Shown: positions 17,894 to 26,197, counted from the stretch's first letter. The stretch is 58,537 nucleotides of DNA from Lentzea kentuckyensis (GCF_002150765.1 NZ_MUYM01000139.1:1-58537), one strand, 5' to 3'. Notes: generated by a model not told the origin, from the letters alone. Numbers and translations are program-made.

Positions 17894-18155
17894 CGCGCTC
17901 GGCGGGCTGCCGTTGTTCGGCTGGCTCGTCGAGCTGCTCCACCAGGCGTTGCTGGACGCGGGGATGAACGCGTGGCTCGCCCAGACCTGCCTGAAGCGGC
18001 CGAAACCTTTCGTGATCGCGCTGGTGTTCCTGTTCTTCTTGCTGTGGAACGTGAACACCTGCTTGCCTGGACCCACCGGATGTGTGACCCCCGTGTCCCG
18101 GTGGACGACCGACGCGGGCGCGTGGCTCGACGAGCAGAAGGTCAAGGGGGCCTGA
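17880..18155 (+). CDS. Small single-pass membrane protein
   Basis: 91 residues; ATG at 17880 lies inside the last codons of the SPFH-like gene (14-base overlap). An amphipathic N-terminal part (LFGWLVELLHQALLDAGM) is followed by basic KRPKP and a hydrophobic helix FVIALVFLFFLLWNV, then an outside segment with two cysteines (NTCLPGPTGC). The Lys/Arg stretch before the helix predicts a cytoplasmic N-terminus. No known family recognised. It may anchor the soluble SPFH-like protein to the membrane. The stop overlaps the next start (TGATG). Confidence 0.65.
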   Translation: MTTTDALGGLPLFGWLVELLHQALLDAGMNAWLAQTCLKRPKPFVIALVFLFFLLWNVNTCLPGPTGCVTPVSRWTTDAGAWLDEQKVKGA

Positions 18156-18847
18156 TGATTCGGCCGTGGGTGCCAGGGTCGATCTTCGACCACCTGTCCG
18201 CCGGCGACCGCGAGGTCGTGACGGGTGCAGGGGTTCGGCGCGCGTTCTCGGCCGATGAAGTGCTTCTGCGCCAAGGGGATCCCACCGATCACGTGTTCGT
18301 GCTGCTGAGCGGGTGGGTGCGCGTGTCGCTCGCCACCGACGACGGCCGCGATCTGCTGCTGGCGTTCCGCGGCCCCGGTGACGTCGTCGGCGACCTCGCC
18401 GCCGTGCACGGCTCGGACCGCACGGCCAGCGTCCGCGCGCTGGAGGAGGTGACGGTCGCCCAACTGCTCCGCGAACAGTTCATCGACCTGCTGCGAACCC
18501 AGCCGGCCATCTCGATGGCGATGATCAAACAGCTGGCCGGCCGCCTCGTCGAACTGAGCGAGGAGCGGGCGCTCTTCGCGTCGCTCGACGTGACCCGCCG
18601 GGTGGCCGCTTGCCTGTTGCGGCTGGTGGACCTGCACGGAGTGATGACGGACAGGGGCATCATGTTGCGCATCAAGCTCAGTCAGCAGGACGTGGCGAGC
18701 CAGGTCGACGCCTCGCCGCGGTCGGTCGCCAGGGCGTTCGCGGTGTTGCGCGATCGCGGTATCGTCACCAGCTCCAGGGCCCGCGTGACGATCGGCCGTC
18801 CGGACGTGCTGCGCGCCCTCGTCGGCTACCTGCCAAATGTCAGGTAG
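18155..18847 (+). CDS. Crp/Fnr-family transcriptional regulator with cNMP-binding domain
   Basis: 230 residues, ATG overlapping the previous stop. Residues 10-125 form a cNMP-binding beta barrel: VLLRQGDPTDHVFVLLSG, then the phosphate-binding-cassette-like GDLAAVHGSDRTAS (79-92), which keeps an Arg at the phosphate-contacting place. A C-terminal Crp-type helix-turn-helix lies at about 170-200 (LSQQDVASQVDASPRSVARA). Last gene of the operon. A cyclic-nucleotide-binding regulator co-transcribed with a cyclase-like protein suggests a feedback loop, though the cyclase-like protein may be inactive. The gene is closed by a strong hairpin 19 bases after the stop. Confidence 0.88.
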   Translation: MIRPWVPGSIFDHLSAGDREVVTGAGVRRAFSADEVLLRQGDPTDHVFVLLSGWVRVSLATDDGRDLLLAFRGPGDVVGDLAAVHGSDRTASVRALEEVTVAQLLREQFIDLLRTQPAISMAMIKQLAGRLVELSEERALFASLDVTRRVAACLLRLVDLHGVMTDRGIMLRIKLSQQDVASQVDASPRSVARAFAVLRDRGIVTSSRARVTIGRPDVLRALVGYLPNVR

Positions 18848-18865
18848 CGACCCCGTCATCCGTCG

Positions 18866-18891
18866 ATGCCCCGGCCCAGCGGCCGGGGCAT
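18866..18891 (+). terminator. Intrinsic terminator of the TerY-P/DA1 operon
   Basis: A perfect 11-base stem (18866-18876 with 18881-18891, ATGCCCCGGCC and its complement) with a CAGC loop, followed by TCTTGTCTT. It marks the 3' end of the long operon. Confidence 0.85.
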
Positions 18892-18926
18892 TCTTGTCTT
18901 CGAGGTAACCGAGGGGGGAGACCGCG

Positions 18927-19025
18927 ATGACACTCTGGATGTCGATCAGAACATTGCTGAAGGTGGGTGTCCTGATGTTCATCGCGGGCCTTCTCTTCGG
19001 CCTTTTCGTCGTTTCCACTTTCTAG
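18927..19025 (+). CDS. 32-codon membrane microprotein
   Basis: A short reading frame right after the operon terminator, preceded by a strong ribosome binding site (GAGGGGGGAG). After MTLWMSIRTLLK it is almost entirely hydrophobic (VGVLMFIAGLLFGLFVV) and ends STF. One membrane helix with a basic N-terminus is predicted. It is too short for standard gene callers. Toxin-like peptide, regulator of a membrane partner, or leader for the next gene are all possible; nothing decides between them. Confidence 0.5.
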   Translation: MTLWMSIRTLLKVGVLMFIAGLLFGLFVVSTF

Positions 19026-19132
19026 TTCTTCTCTTTTTTCGTGAAAGGGGGTGTGGAACGTGGAGAGTCATTCAATCGTTGAGGTTGTTTTGTGTCTGTT
19101 GGTTCTGCTCATCTGAAGGCGAGAGAGGCGTG

Positions 19133-20095
19133 GTGGCCGTGGACGGTCAGCAGATGTTCAACGAGCTCAAGGAGATCCGCAGGGGCCGCGGCCTGCGGGC
19201 CGACGATCTGCATGAGCGCGTTGGCCTGTCGCTGCGCACCGCATGCGGCGTGACCGACCTCGACCACCCCGCCCTGGTCAGGCGCAAGATAGTCCTCCAG
19301 CTGACCAAGCTGAGCGCGAAGCTGCCGAGCGACCTGCACCTGGCCGCCACGGTGGCGCTGGGCCTGCACCCGGACGCCGCCGGCGAGTTCCTCGACCAGC
19401 GCGTCGCCTGGCTCGCCAACACCTACGACCGCGATCCGCGCACCGCGAGACGACGCGTCGACAACGCGTTCAAAATCCTCGCGGAACTGCTCCACGACGC
19501 CGGGATGCGTGACCGGAAATCAGGCTCGTACTCCCCGGACGGCTGGTACGTGGAATCACTGCGGGGATTCCTCCGGCTGGACCAGGATCTGCCGACGCTG
19601 ACCGAGGAACGCCGCATCATCGCCGCCGTCGACGACCTGGACGAACTCATCCTCTCGATGAGCGCGCCACGCGACCCCGAAATCGGCGACGAGTTCAAAA
19701 TTCGCGCCGAGATGGTCTACGGCGGCGAGATCGTGGCCGAGGAACGGGTGTCGTCGTCGCACTCCCGGTTCATCGTGCGCCTGCCCGCCCCGCTGACCCT
19801 CGGCCAGGCGCACAACTACAGCATCGAGTTCAGCGCGTACCCAAGGCGCTGGATGCGCCCGTACTACGTCTTCACGCCGTTGCGCCGGTGCGAGGAGTTC
19901 TCGGTCCGCGTGCGCTACGGCTCGCACGCAACCCCAAAACACGTGTGGCGCATCGGCGGCCTGCCGGCCAAGGCCTACGAGGACTTCGTGCCGGGCGACG
20001 ACTCGCTGACCGTCGACCGGCTGGGCGACATCTCGCTGGAGTTCCACGACCTGCAGCAGGGCCTGAGCTACGGCCTGCAGTGGCTGGAGGAGTGA
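19133..20095 (+). CDS. Actinobacterial helical-domain protein, possible regulator
   Basis: 320 residues. GTG at 19133 chosen with GAGAGAGG just upstream; GTG codons at 19130 and 19139 are alternatives. The N-terminal 50 residues (MFNELKEIRRGRGLRADDLHERVG) look like a small helical, HTH-like domain seen in many actinobacterial proteins of unknown role. Residues 50-130 are helical with RDPRTARRRVDNAF. The C-terminal half is beta-rich (FKIRAEMVYGGEIVAEERV, SRFIVRLPAPLTLG), suggesting a sensor or binding domain. No catalytic motif. It follows the microprotein and converges on the vWA-metallopeptidase gene across a shared hairpin. Confidence 0.6.
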   Translation: MAVDGQQMFNELKEIRRGRGLRADDLHERVGLSLRTACGVTDLDHPALVRRKIVLQLTKLSAKLPSDLHLAATVALGLHPDAAGEFLDQRVAWLANTYDRDPRTARRRVDNAFKILAELLHDAGMRDRKSGSYSPDGWYVESLRGFLRLDQDLPTLTEERRIIAAVDDLDELILSMSAPRDPEIGDEFKIRAEMVYGGEIVAEERVSSSHSRFIVRLPAPLTLGQAHNYSIEFSAYPRRWMRPYYVFTPLRRCEEFSVRVRYGSHATPKHVWRIGGLPAKAYEDFVPGDDSLTVDRLGDISLEFHDLQQGLSYGLQWLEE

Positions 20096-20109
20096 CCGAG
20101 GGCCGACCC

Positions 20110-20151
20110 GCGCGCCGAGCAGTCGGGGACAGGGGGGTCTGCTCGGCGCGC
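20110..20151. terminator. Bidirectional terminator hairpin
   Basis: A perfect 13-base stem (20110-20122 with 20139-20151, GCGCGCCGAGCAG and complement) with a 16-base G-rich loop, lying between the stops of two convergent genes (20095 plus, 20165 minus). Without a T tract it may stop transcription from both sides or simply protect 3' ends. Confidence 0.7.
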
Positions 20152-20164
20152 ATCCCGGCGTTGA

Positions 20165-21382
20165 TCACGACCCGATGGCGACCACCCGCGCCCACGCTGG
20201 TGGCGTGTCCGGCACGTAGTCGGGATTGTTCTCACCCGATCGGCGCGGCCGGGAGAACAGACCCACCACCGCCCGGCAGGGTGGCCGCGCATCGGGCCAG
20301 GGCGTCTGGCCGTCGGTCAACACGACGACGACGTCGGGCCGGGGATTGGCGCGCAACGCCTTGGCGAAGCCGGCGCGCAGATCCGTGCCGCCACCGCCCA
20401 CCAGCGGGATGCCTTCCGCCTGGCACAACGGATGTGTGACGTGAGCGGCGGCGTCGCACGACAGCACCGAGACGAGATCACGCCGGCCCCCGACAGCGCG
20501 GACGATCGCGGCGATCTCGATGAGCGCGCTGCCCAGTTCGGCGTCGCTCACCGACCCGGAGGTGTCGACGATGACGACGGTGCGCGGCGGCCGGCGCCGC
20601 AGGCTCGGCAGGACCACCCCTGGCAGTCCGGCCGACCTGCGCGCGGGCCGTCCGTAGGTGTAGTCCTCGCTCACCCCGGAGCTGGAAACTGCCGAGCGGA
20701 CCGCCGCTCCCAGCAGCTCCCGCCACGGTTGCGGCGGGTGGAACGCCTCGTCCGCCCACCGTCGCCAGCCCTTCGGGACGTCGCCAGGGTTGCCGGTGAT
20801 GCCCTGCGCCACCCGGAACCGGACGGCGTCCCGTTCCTGCTCGGTCAGCCCGTGCGCGCCGTCGGGGCCGAGGTCCCATTCACGCCCCAGCCCGTCGGCG
20901 CCGCTGCCGCAGTCCAGCCAGCCGAACGCGTCGGTGTACGGCCCGAGCCGGAACTGGCGCAGGTAGTCCTCCATCAGCTGCCCGGCGTCCAGCCTGAGCA
21001 GCGATGGTTGGACGGCGCCCGCAGGGGTCACCAACCCCTCGCCGAACACGTCGTCGTTGATCTCGCAGTCCGCTGCGATGTTCATCCGCAGCCGCTCGCC
21101 CCGTCCGGTCAGCTCGTGCTTCGCCGCGAACCGGTCGCTGCGTCCGTGGTGATCGCGGAGCAGGTGCGAGACCTCGTGCACCCAGACCGCGGCCAGTTCC
21201 TCCAACGGAGTGCGGTCCACGAACGCCGCAGACACGTAGCAACGCCAGTGCCGGTCCACGGCCATCGTCGGCACCTGCCGCGATTCCACTGTGTGCAAGG
21301 CGAACAACGCCGTCGCGAGATACGGCCGGCTCCGGACCGCGTGCAACCGGGCCGCGAACAGCTTCTCCTCGTCGAGGCTCAT
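20165..21382 (-). CDS. vWA-like / putative metallopeptidase protein (DUF2201 type)
   Basis: 405 residues; ATG at 21382 overlaps the MoxR gene stop. Residues 60-85 contain the zinc-peptidase motif VWVHEVSHLLRDH (His69, Glu70, His73), and residues 90-115 hold the adjacent helix with AADCEINDD typical of this family. The C-terminal third is a vWA-like domain with a MIDAS start DTSGSVS (Asp273, Ser275, Ser277), GGGGTDLRAG and VLTDGQTPWP. These proteins pair with MoxR AAA+ ATPases, which are thought to remodel metal-dependent or complex targets. The module here (third protein, MoxR, vWA-peptidase) is linked by 4-base overlaps. Confidence 0.85.
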   Translation of the reverse strand: MSLDEEKLFAARLHAVRSRPYLATALFALHTVESRQVPTMAVDRHWRCYVSAAFVDRTPLEELAAVWVHEVSHLLRDHHGRSDRFAAKHELTGRGERLRMNIAADCEINDDVFGEGLVTPAGAVQPSLLRLDAGQLMEDYLRQFRLGPYTDAFGWLDCGSGADGLGREWDLGPDGAHGLTEQERDAVRFRVAQGITGNPGDVPKGWRRWADEAFHPPQPWRELLGAAVRSAVSSSGVSEDYTYGRPARRSAGLPGVVLPSLRRRPPRTVVIVDTSGSVSDAELGSALIEIAAIVRAVGGRRDLVSVLSCDAAAHVTHPLCQAEGIPLVGGGGTDLRAGFAKALRANPRPDVVVVLTDGQTPWPDARPPCRAVVGLFSRPRRSGENNPDYVPDTPPAWARVVAIGS

Positions 21383-22593
21383 CTGCCCGCACTCGTGCCG
21401 GCCACGGCGCGATCCGCCCGCCGCGACACCGACACCGCCCCGGCCAGCCGCTTGATCGCGGCGGGCACCTGCCAGTCGTCGCGGCGCAGCGCGGCGAGGG
21501 TGGACGCCGGTACGACCACGAGATCCGGGGCACCGGTTTCCAGAGCCAGCACCAGCAACGACCACGCCGCGTCCCAGCGGGACTGCTCCGGCCGCTTGCG
21601 CACCGCCGCCACCACGCCGTCGAGCACCACCTGGCGCAGGTCGCCGCGTTCGGGCAGAACGGCCGCCGCCGGGTCCGCGAGCAGCACCTCGGGGTCCGGC
21701 AGATCCATCCGGTCCATGCTGGACAACAACTCGAGCCCCGGACCGTCACCCACCGTGCCCCGCACCAGCATCGACAGCACCTCCCGCGAGGCGTCCGCCG
21801 CGGTCGCGAAAGCGGTCAGCCGCAGCGCCATCTCCCAACTGCGTGGTGAGGGCCAAGGACCGCCGCGGCGAGCTTCGTTCTTCGGCAGTTGATGCACGAG
21901 TCCTGGCCGAACCGCCAGGAGTCCGCACACGGCCCGGCGGGCGAACGCCACCGCGTCGGCCAGCCGTCCCGCGGCCAGCCGTGGCAACGTCGCCGTCGGC
22001 CACGTCCCACCGAGCCCGCGCACCACGACGTCGTGGTCGTAAGTCCACTGCAGGTGGACGAACCGGTTGGCCAGCGGCGGGCTCAGCTCCCAGCCGTCGG
22101 CGGCGGAGGAGCGCGGGTTGGCGGCGGCCACGATCCGCACCCCCGGCGGCAACCGCAGTGCGCCGATCCGACGTTCCAGCACGACGCGCAGCAGTGCGGC
22201 CTGAACCGCCGGAGGAGCGGTGGACAACTCGTCCAGGAACAGGAGTCCGCGACCTGCCCGGACCAGGCGCACGGCCCAGTCGGGCGGGGCCATCGGAACG
22301 CCCTGGGTAGCGGGATCATCGCCGACCACCGGCAGTCCGGCGAAGTCGGAGGGTTCGTGCACGCTCGCGATCACCGTGGTCAACGGCAGTTCGAGCGCCT
22401 CGGCGAGTTGGTTCAGGGCCGCGGTCTTACCGATCCCCGGTTCGCCCCACAACAACACCGGGAGGTCGGCGGACACGGCCAGCGTCAGGGCCTCCAACTG
22501 CATGTCGGCACGTGGCTCGGTGGTGGTGTTCTGCAGCAGGGCAAGCAATTCCGCGGCAGCGTCCAGCGCGGTACCAGGCATGTCTTCGATCAC
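21379..22593 (-). CDS. MoxR-family AAA+ ATPase
   Basis: 404 residues, GTG start overlapping the upstream stop. Walker A GEPGIGKT lies at 50-57 after LPVLLW; Walker B is GLLFLDELSTAP; sensor 1 region IVAAANPRSSAADG and an arginine finger region in LANRFVHL follow. This is the MoxR pattern. C-terminal helices complete the lid. MoxR ATPases act as chaperone-like partners for vWA proteins; the partner here is the next gene. The window's other vWA protein (TerY-like) is in a separate operon facing it. Confidence 0.9.
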   Translation of the reverse strand: MIEDMPGTALDAAAELLALLQNTTTEPRADMQLEALTLAVSADLPVLLWGEPGIGKTAALNQLAEALELPLTTVIASVHEPSDFAGLPVVGDDPATQGVPMAPPDWAVRLVRAGRGLLFLDELSTAPPAVQAALLRVVLERRIGALRLPPGVRIVAAANPRSSAADGWELSPPLANRFVHLQWTYDHDVVVRGLGGTWPTATLPRLAAGRLADAVAFARRAVCGLLAVRPGLVHQLPKNEARRGGPWPSPRSWEMALRLTAFATAADASREVLSMLVRGTVGDGPGLELLSSMDRMDLPDPEVLLADPAAAVLPERGDLRQVVLDGVVAAVRKRPEQSRWDAAWSLLVLALETGAPDLVVVPASTLAALRRDDWQVPAAIKRLAGAVSVSRRADRAVAGTSAGR

Positions 22594-23876
22594 CTTTTGG
22601 TCAAGTAGGGGCCCCGGCGGGCGCGACGACGTGAGTCCCGAACAGCCGGAGCCGGACCAGTTCCGACGAGTCCGGCGCGGTACAGCCCGTGCACCACCTG
22701 GCGTTCCACCGCCGTTTCCAACTCATCGCGCAACGCCCCACTGCGCAGCAGCACGTCCGGCCCGAGCAGGCCTTCGACGACGGCGAGAGCAGCGGCGGTG
22801 TCGCCGTGGTCCAGATAGGCACGAACGTCCACAAGGCTTTCCGGGCGCCTGTGTGCCGCGTCGATAGCTTGCAGGCAAGGCAAAGGAGTACCGCCCAACG
22901 CGCCCAGCAGCTCCTCGCGGCGGATCTCGTCGGCGTCGTGGTCCAGCGGGACGAGCACCCCGTCCACCACACCGATCCGGTGCGTGACACCACGACACTC
23001 CACGAGCCGCGAATTCCCTGAACTGTCAGGACTTCGCGACTTGCCGGCTCGACGTTCGAGCAGCAGCGCCGACGCGACGAGCGGGTGCAACCGATCAGCG
23101 TCGATCAACCCGGCGTGCAGCAGCTCCAAGTCCGGCAACACCCAGGTCGCCGCGTCAGGCAGCACCGGCAACGCACTGACATGCCCTCTGGGCACCTCAC
23201 CCAGGTTCAGCACGAGCCGGCGCCGGGAACCGAGCCGCACGGTGACGGCATCCTCCGCCCGTTCGTCCGCGCGGAGCAGCAGCGCCGCCTCACCCGCCCA
23301 CCGGTGCACGGCGCAGCTGTTGTGCGGCCCGGAATTCTCGCCAGAGAGCCACTGCGCGGCACCAGCCCGTTCCCGCAGCTCAGCGGTCCGGCGCGCGTCC
23401 CACAGGTGCCGGTGCAGATCGAGACGAAACCGCCGGTCAGGCCGAGGATGAGGATGCGCGCCCGCCGACCACGACGGCTCCCAGAGCGCGAGACTGATCC
23501 GCTGCCCGGCATCCGCCCAAGCGGGCGGTGTGCGCGCCACGAGATGTGTCGCGGGTGGGTACCGCGCGAGGGAAACGGTGAGGCCCGGCCGCAACAGGCC
23601 GTCCGGCCCGGTCCGCGGAAAGTGCCAGCGCAGCAGGTCAGGAGCCAAATGCCGTAGATCGGTACGGACCTGTGCCGCGAACTGCCGGCCATGGCTGCGA
23701 CCCACCGCGCGCAGGTTCAGATCAACGTCGACACGTGCGGCCGCGCAGGCCCCGGACCAGTCGCCCACGGCACGGCGGGCGGTCGCGGACTCGATCATCG
23801 ACGGCGGCACGGCGAACTCGCGCACGCGCGCCCACAAGGAAAGGCGGGAGTTCTCGTTCACGCTCAAGGGGTGCAT
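22590..23876 (-). CDS. Third protein of the MoxR/vWA module, unknown function
   Basis: 428 residues. ATG at 23876 chosen because AGGTGA lies 6 bases before it; a GTG two codons earlier lacks spacing. N-terminal WARVREFAVPPSMIESATARRAVGDW is characteristic of actinobacterial proteins encoded beside MoxR and DUF2201-type genes. It is rich in Arg/Leu/His, has no signal peptide, membrane helix or obvious catalytic motif, and the segment DWSGACAAARVDVDLNLRAV is the best-conserved looking part. It may be an adaptor or substrate of the MoxR/vWA pair. It is divergent from the NLR-like gene. Confidence 0.72.
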   Translation of the reverse strand: MHPLSVNENSRLSLWARVREFAVPPSMIESATARRAVGDWSGACAAARVDVDLNLRAVGRSHGRQFAAQVRTDLRHLAPDLLRWHFPRTGPDGLLRPGLTVSLARYPPATHLVARTPPAWADAGQRISLALWEPSWSAGAHPHPRPDRRFRLDLHRHLWDARRTAELRERAGAAQWLSGENSGPHNSCAVHRWAGEAALLLRADERAEDAVTVRLGSRRRLVLNLGEVPRGHVSALPVLPDAATWVLPDLELLHAGLIDADRLHPLVASALLLERRAGKSRSPDSSGNSRLVECRGVTHRIGVVDGVLVPLDHDADEIRREELLGALGGTPLPCLQAIDAAHRRPESLVDVRAYLDHGDTAAALAVVEGLLGPDVLLRSGALRDELETAVERQVVHGLYRAGLVGTGPAPAVRDSRRRARRGPYLTKR

Positions 23877-24082
23877 CAGCACTCACCTTTGGTGAACGGG
23901 ACCCCCGATCTGCTCAAGTTGGTGATCATCGCTCCGAGCGTACCGAGACGGGCAAGAGATTTCGCGGCGCACAAGGAAACCCGGCTTCGTGTTGGTCGTC
24001 ACGGGTGGTTCTGGGCAGCGGTGAGCACAAAACGCCGTACGGTCGTCATGTTGCGCAGGTGCGAGTGCACAGCGGGGGTGCC

Positions 24083-26197
24083 ATGGGCGCGGGCGTACAC
24101 AACGAGATGTCAGGCTCGGTTCAGGGGGGTGCGGTACAGGCTGGCGCCATCCACGGCGACGTCCACTTCCACTCGGACGCCACCACGGTGCCGGTTCCGC
24201 AGCAGCTGCTCCCGGCACCGGCGCACTTCACCGATCGTGCGTCGGATCTGGCGGAGCTCGACACGATGCTCGTGCCGGGTGAGCGGATGCTCGCCGTGCT
24301 GGCCGGGCCGGGTGGCATCGGCAAGACGGCGCTCGCGATCCAGTGGGCACACCGGATGCACGACCGTTTCCCCGACGGGCAGATCTACGTGGACCTCGGT
24401 GGGTTCAGCGGCGAAACTCCGATGAGTTCGGAAGAGGCGCTCGGGCTCTTCCTGCGCAGTCTCGGCGTCGCACCGCAGCGGGTCCCCGCGGACCTCGCCG
24501 AGCAGTCGGCGCTGTACCGCTCGCTCACTGCGGGCAAGTCGCTCCTCGTCCTCCTCGACAACGCGGGTGCGGCGACGCAAGTGCGCCCGTTGCTGCCGAA
24601 CTCGTCCTCCAGCGCCGTTGTCGTGACGAGCCGCGCCCGCCTGACCGATCTGGTGGTCGACGGGGGCCGGTTGCTGGACATCCGGCCGCTCATGGCTTCG
24701 TCGGCGGTGACGTTGCTGGCGAAGACGCTGGGTGGCAACCGGATCGCGGACGAACAGGATTCCGCGGAAGCCCTGGTCGACCTGTGCGGCGGCCTGCCGA
24801 TCGCGGTGCGGGTCGCGGCGGCACGCCTCGCCGCGCGGCCGAAGTGGTCGGTGGGGCGGGTGGTCTCCGAACTGGCTGACGAGCAGTTGCGGCTGGCGAT
24901 GTTGTCACCGTCGCGGGAACTCTCGGTCCAGACGACGTTCGACCTGTCGTACCGCGCGTTGAACGAGCGAACCGCCGTCGTGTACCGCCGGCTGGCGTTG
25001 CATCCGGGCCAGACGTTCGGGCCGGCGGTGGCGGCGTCGTTGCTCGGTCATGGACTTGCCGAGGCCCGCAGTCTCGTCGAGGAACTGGTCGACAGCAGCC
25101 TGCTCGAAGAGGTCGGGGAGGACCGCTACCGGTTCCACGACCTGTTGAAGCTCCATGCCAGGCAACAAGCCGGCAAGCAGGACCAGCGCGAGGACACGGA
25201 CGCCGCACTGCGGCACGTGCTCGAGTGGTACCTGGCAGGTGCGATGGTGGCGGACAAGATCGTGACGCCGCACCGGCGCCGGCTGGACTACGCCTTCCGG
25301 GCCAACCCGACCGAGCAGCCGCGGTTCGCCGATCGGGACGAAGCTCTCTCCTGGCTGGAACTGGAGCGCGCGAACCTCATCAAGGCGGGGCAGGTGAGCC
25401 TGACCAGGGGATGGCCGGACCTTGCCTGGCAACTCTCGGACGTGCTGTGGCCCTTGTTGTTGCACCGCAAGCACTATCACGACAGGGTCGAGATCGACCT
25501 GCGAGGCGTCGAGGCCGCCCGCCGGTGGGGGAACGCGTTCGCCGAAGCCGACATGCTGAAGCGACTTGGTCGCGTCTGCACGACGCTCGGCAGGTATCGC
25601 GAGGCAGAGGAGCACCTGCGCGGTTCGGTGGCGATCGCGGCAGCCGGTGGCGACCAGCGTGGCGTTGCCGACGCGCGTGAAGGATTGGCACTGCTCTACG
25701 CGGACACCGATCGAGTGGCCGAAGCAGCCGCGGAGTTCACGGAACTGGTGGCGCTCAACCGTGCGTTGAGCGCGGACAGGAGTCTCGCACTCAGCTTGAT
25801 CCATCTCGGCACGGCTTTGAGCCGCATCGGTCGCAACGCCGAGGCCCTGACGCACCTGTCCGAGTCGAGGGTCATCTTCGACCGCCTGCCCGAGCCGGAT
25901 CCGTACAACAGCGGGCGGGTGCTCGTGGCCCAGGCGTGGGTGCACTGTCGCGCGCAGGACTTCGTGCGCGCGGAAGAAGTGGCTGAAGAGGCACTGGGTG
26001 TGATGCGCTACGTCGGTTCGCACGAGGGGCTTGCCCACGCGCACGAAGTGATCGCGGAAGTCGCGCGACATCGCGGTGACACCGTGAACGCGGTGGACCA
26101 CCTGCAGCAGGCGGTCCACCTTCTCATCTCCCTGGGATCCTCCAGGGCGAGGGTCGTGTCCGATCGTCTGCGTTCATGGGCCGGCGACGACTTCTAA
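24083..26197 (+). CDS. NLR-like NB-ARC/TPR protein with N-terminal amyloid-type motif
   Basis: 704 residues from ATG 24083 (GCGGGGG 4 bases upstream). Residues 4-30 (GVHNEMSGSVQGGAVQAG, then an HGDVHFH end) match the bacterial amyloid signalling motif pattern and the C-terminal tail of the cyclase-like protein. The NB-ARC domain follows: P-loop GPGGIGKT (75-82), Walker B SLLVLLDNA, RNBS-B-like AVVVTSRARL, and GLPIAVRVAA. A winged-helix part (RFHDLLKLHAR) leads to TPR-like repeats from about residue 480. In known systems such NLRs oligomerise on a trigger and template folding of an effector with the matching motif. The 3' end overlaps the convergent small gene by 24 bases. Confidence 0.85.
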   Translation: MGAGVHNEMSGSVQGGAVQAGAIHGDVHFHSDATTVPVPQQLLPAPAHFTDRASDLAELDTMLVPGERMLAVLAGPGGIGKTALAIQWAHRMHDRFPDGQIYVDLGGFSGETPMSSEEALGLFLRSLGVAPQRVPADLAEQSALYRSLTAGKSLLVLLDNAGAATQVRPLLPNSSSSAVVVTSRARLTDLVVDGGRLLDIRPLMASSAVTLLAKTLGGNRIADEQDSAEALVDLCGGLPIAVRVAAARLAARPKWSVGRVVSELADEQLRLAMLSPSRELSVQTTFDLSYRALNERTAVVYRRLALHPGQTFGPAVAASLLGHGLAEARSLVEELVDSSLLEEVGEDRYRFHDLLKLHARQQAGKQDQREDTDAALRHVLEWYLAGAMVADKIVTPHRRRLDYAFRANPTEQPRFADRDEALSWLELERANLIKAGQVSLTRGWPDLAWQLSDVLWPLLLHRKHYHDRVEIDLRGVEAARRWGNAFAEADMLKRLGRVCTTLGRYREAEEHLRGSVAIAAAGGDQRGVADAREGLALLYADTDRVAEAAAEFTELVALNRALSADRSLALSLIHLGTALSRIGRNAEALTHLSESRVIFDRLPEPDPYNSGRVLVAQAWVHCRAQDFVRAEEVAEEALGVMRYVGSHEGLAHAHEVIAEVARHRGDTVNAVDHLQQAVHLLISLGSSRARVVSDRLRSWAGDDF

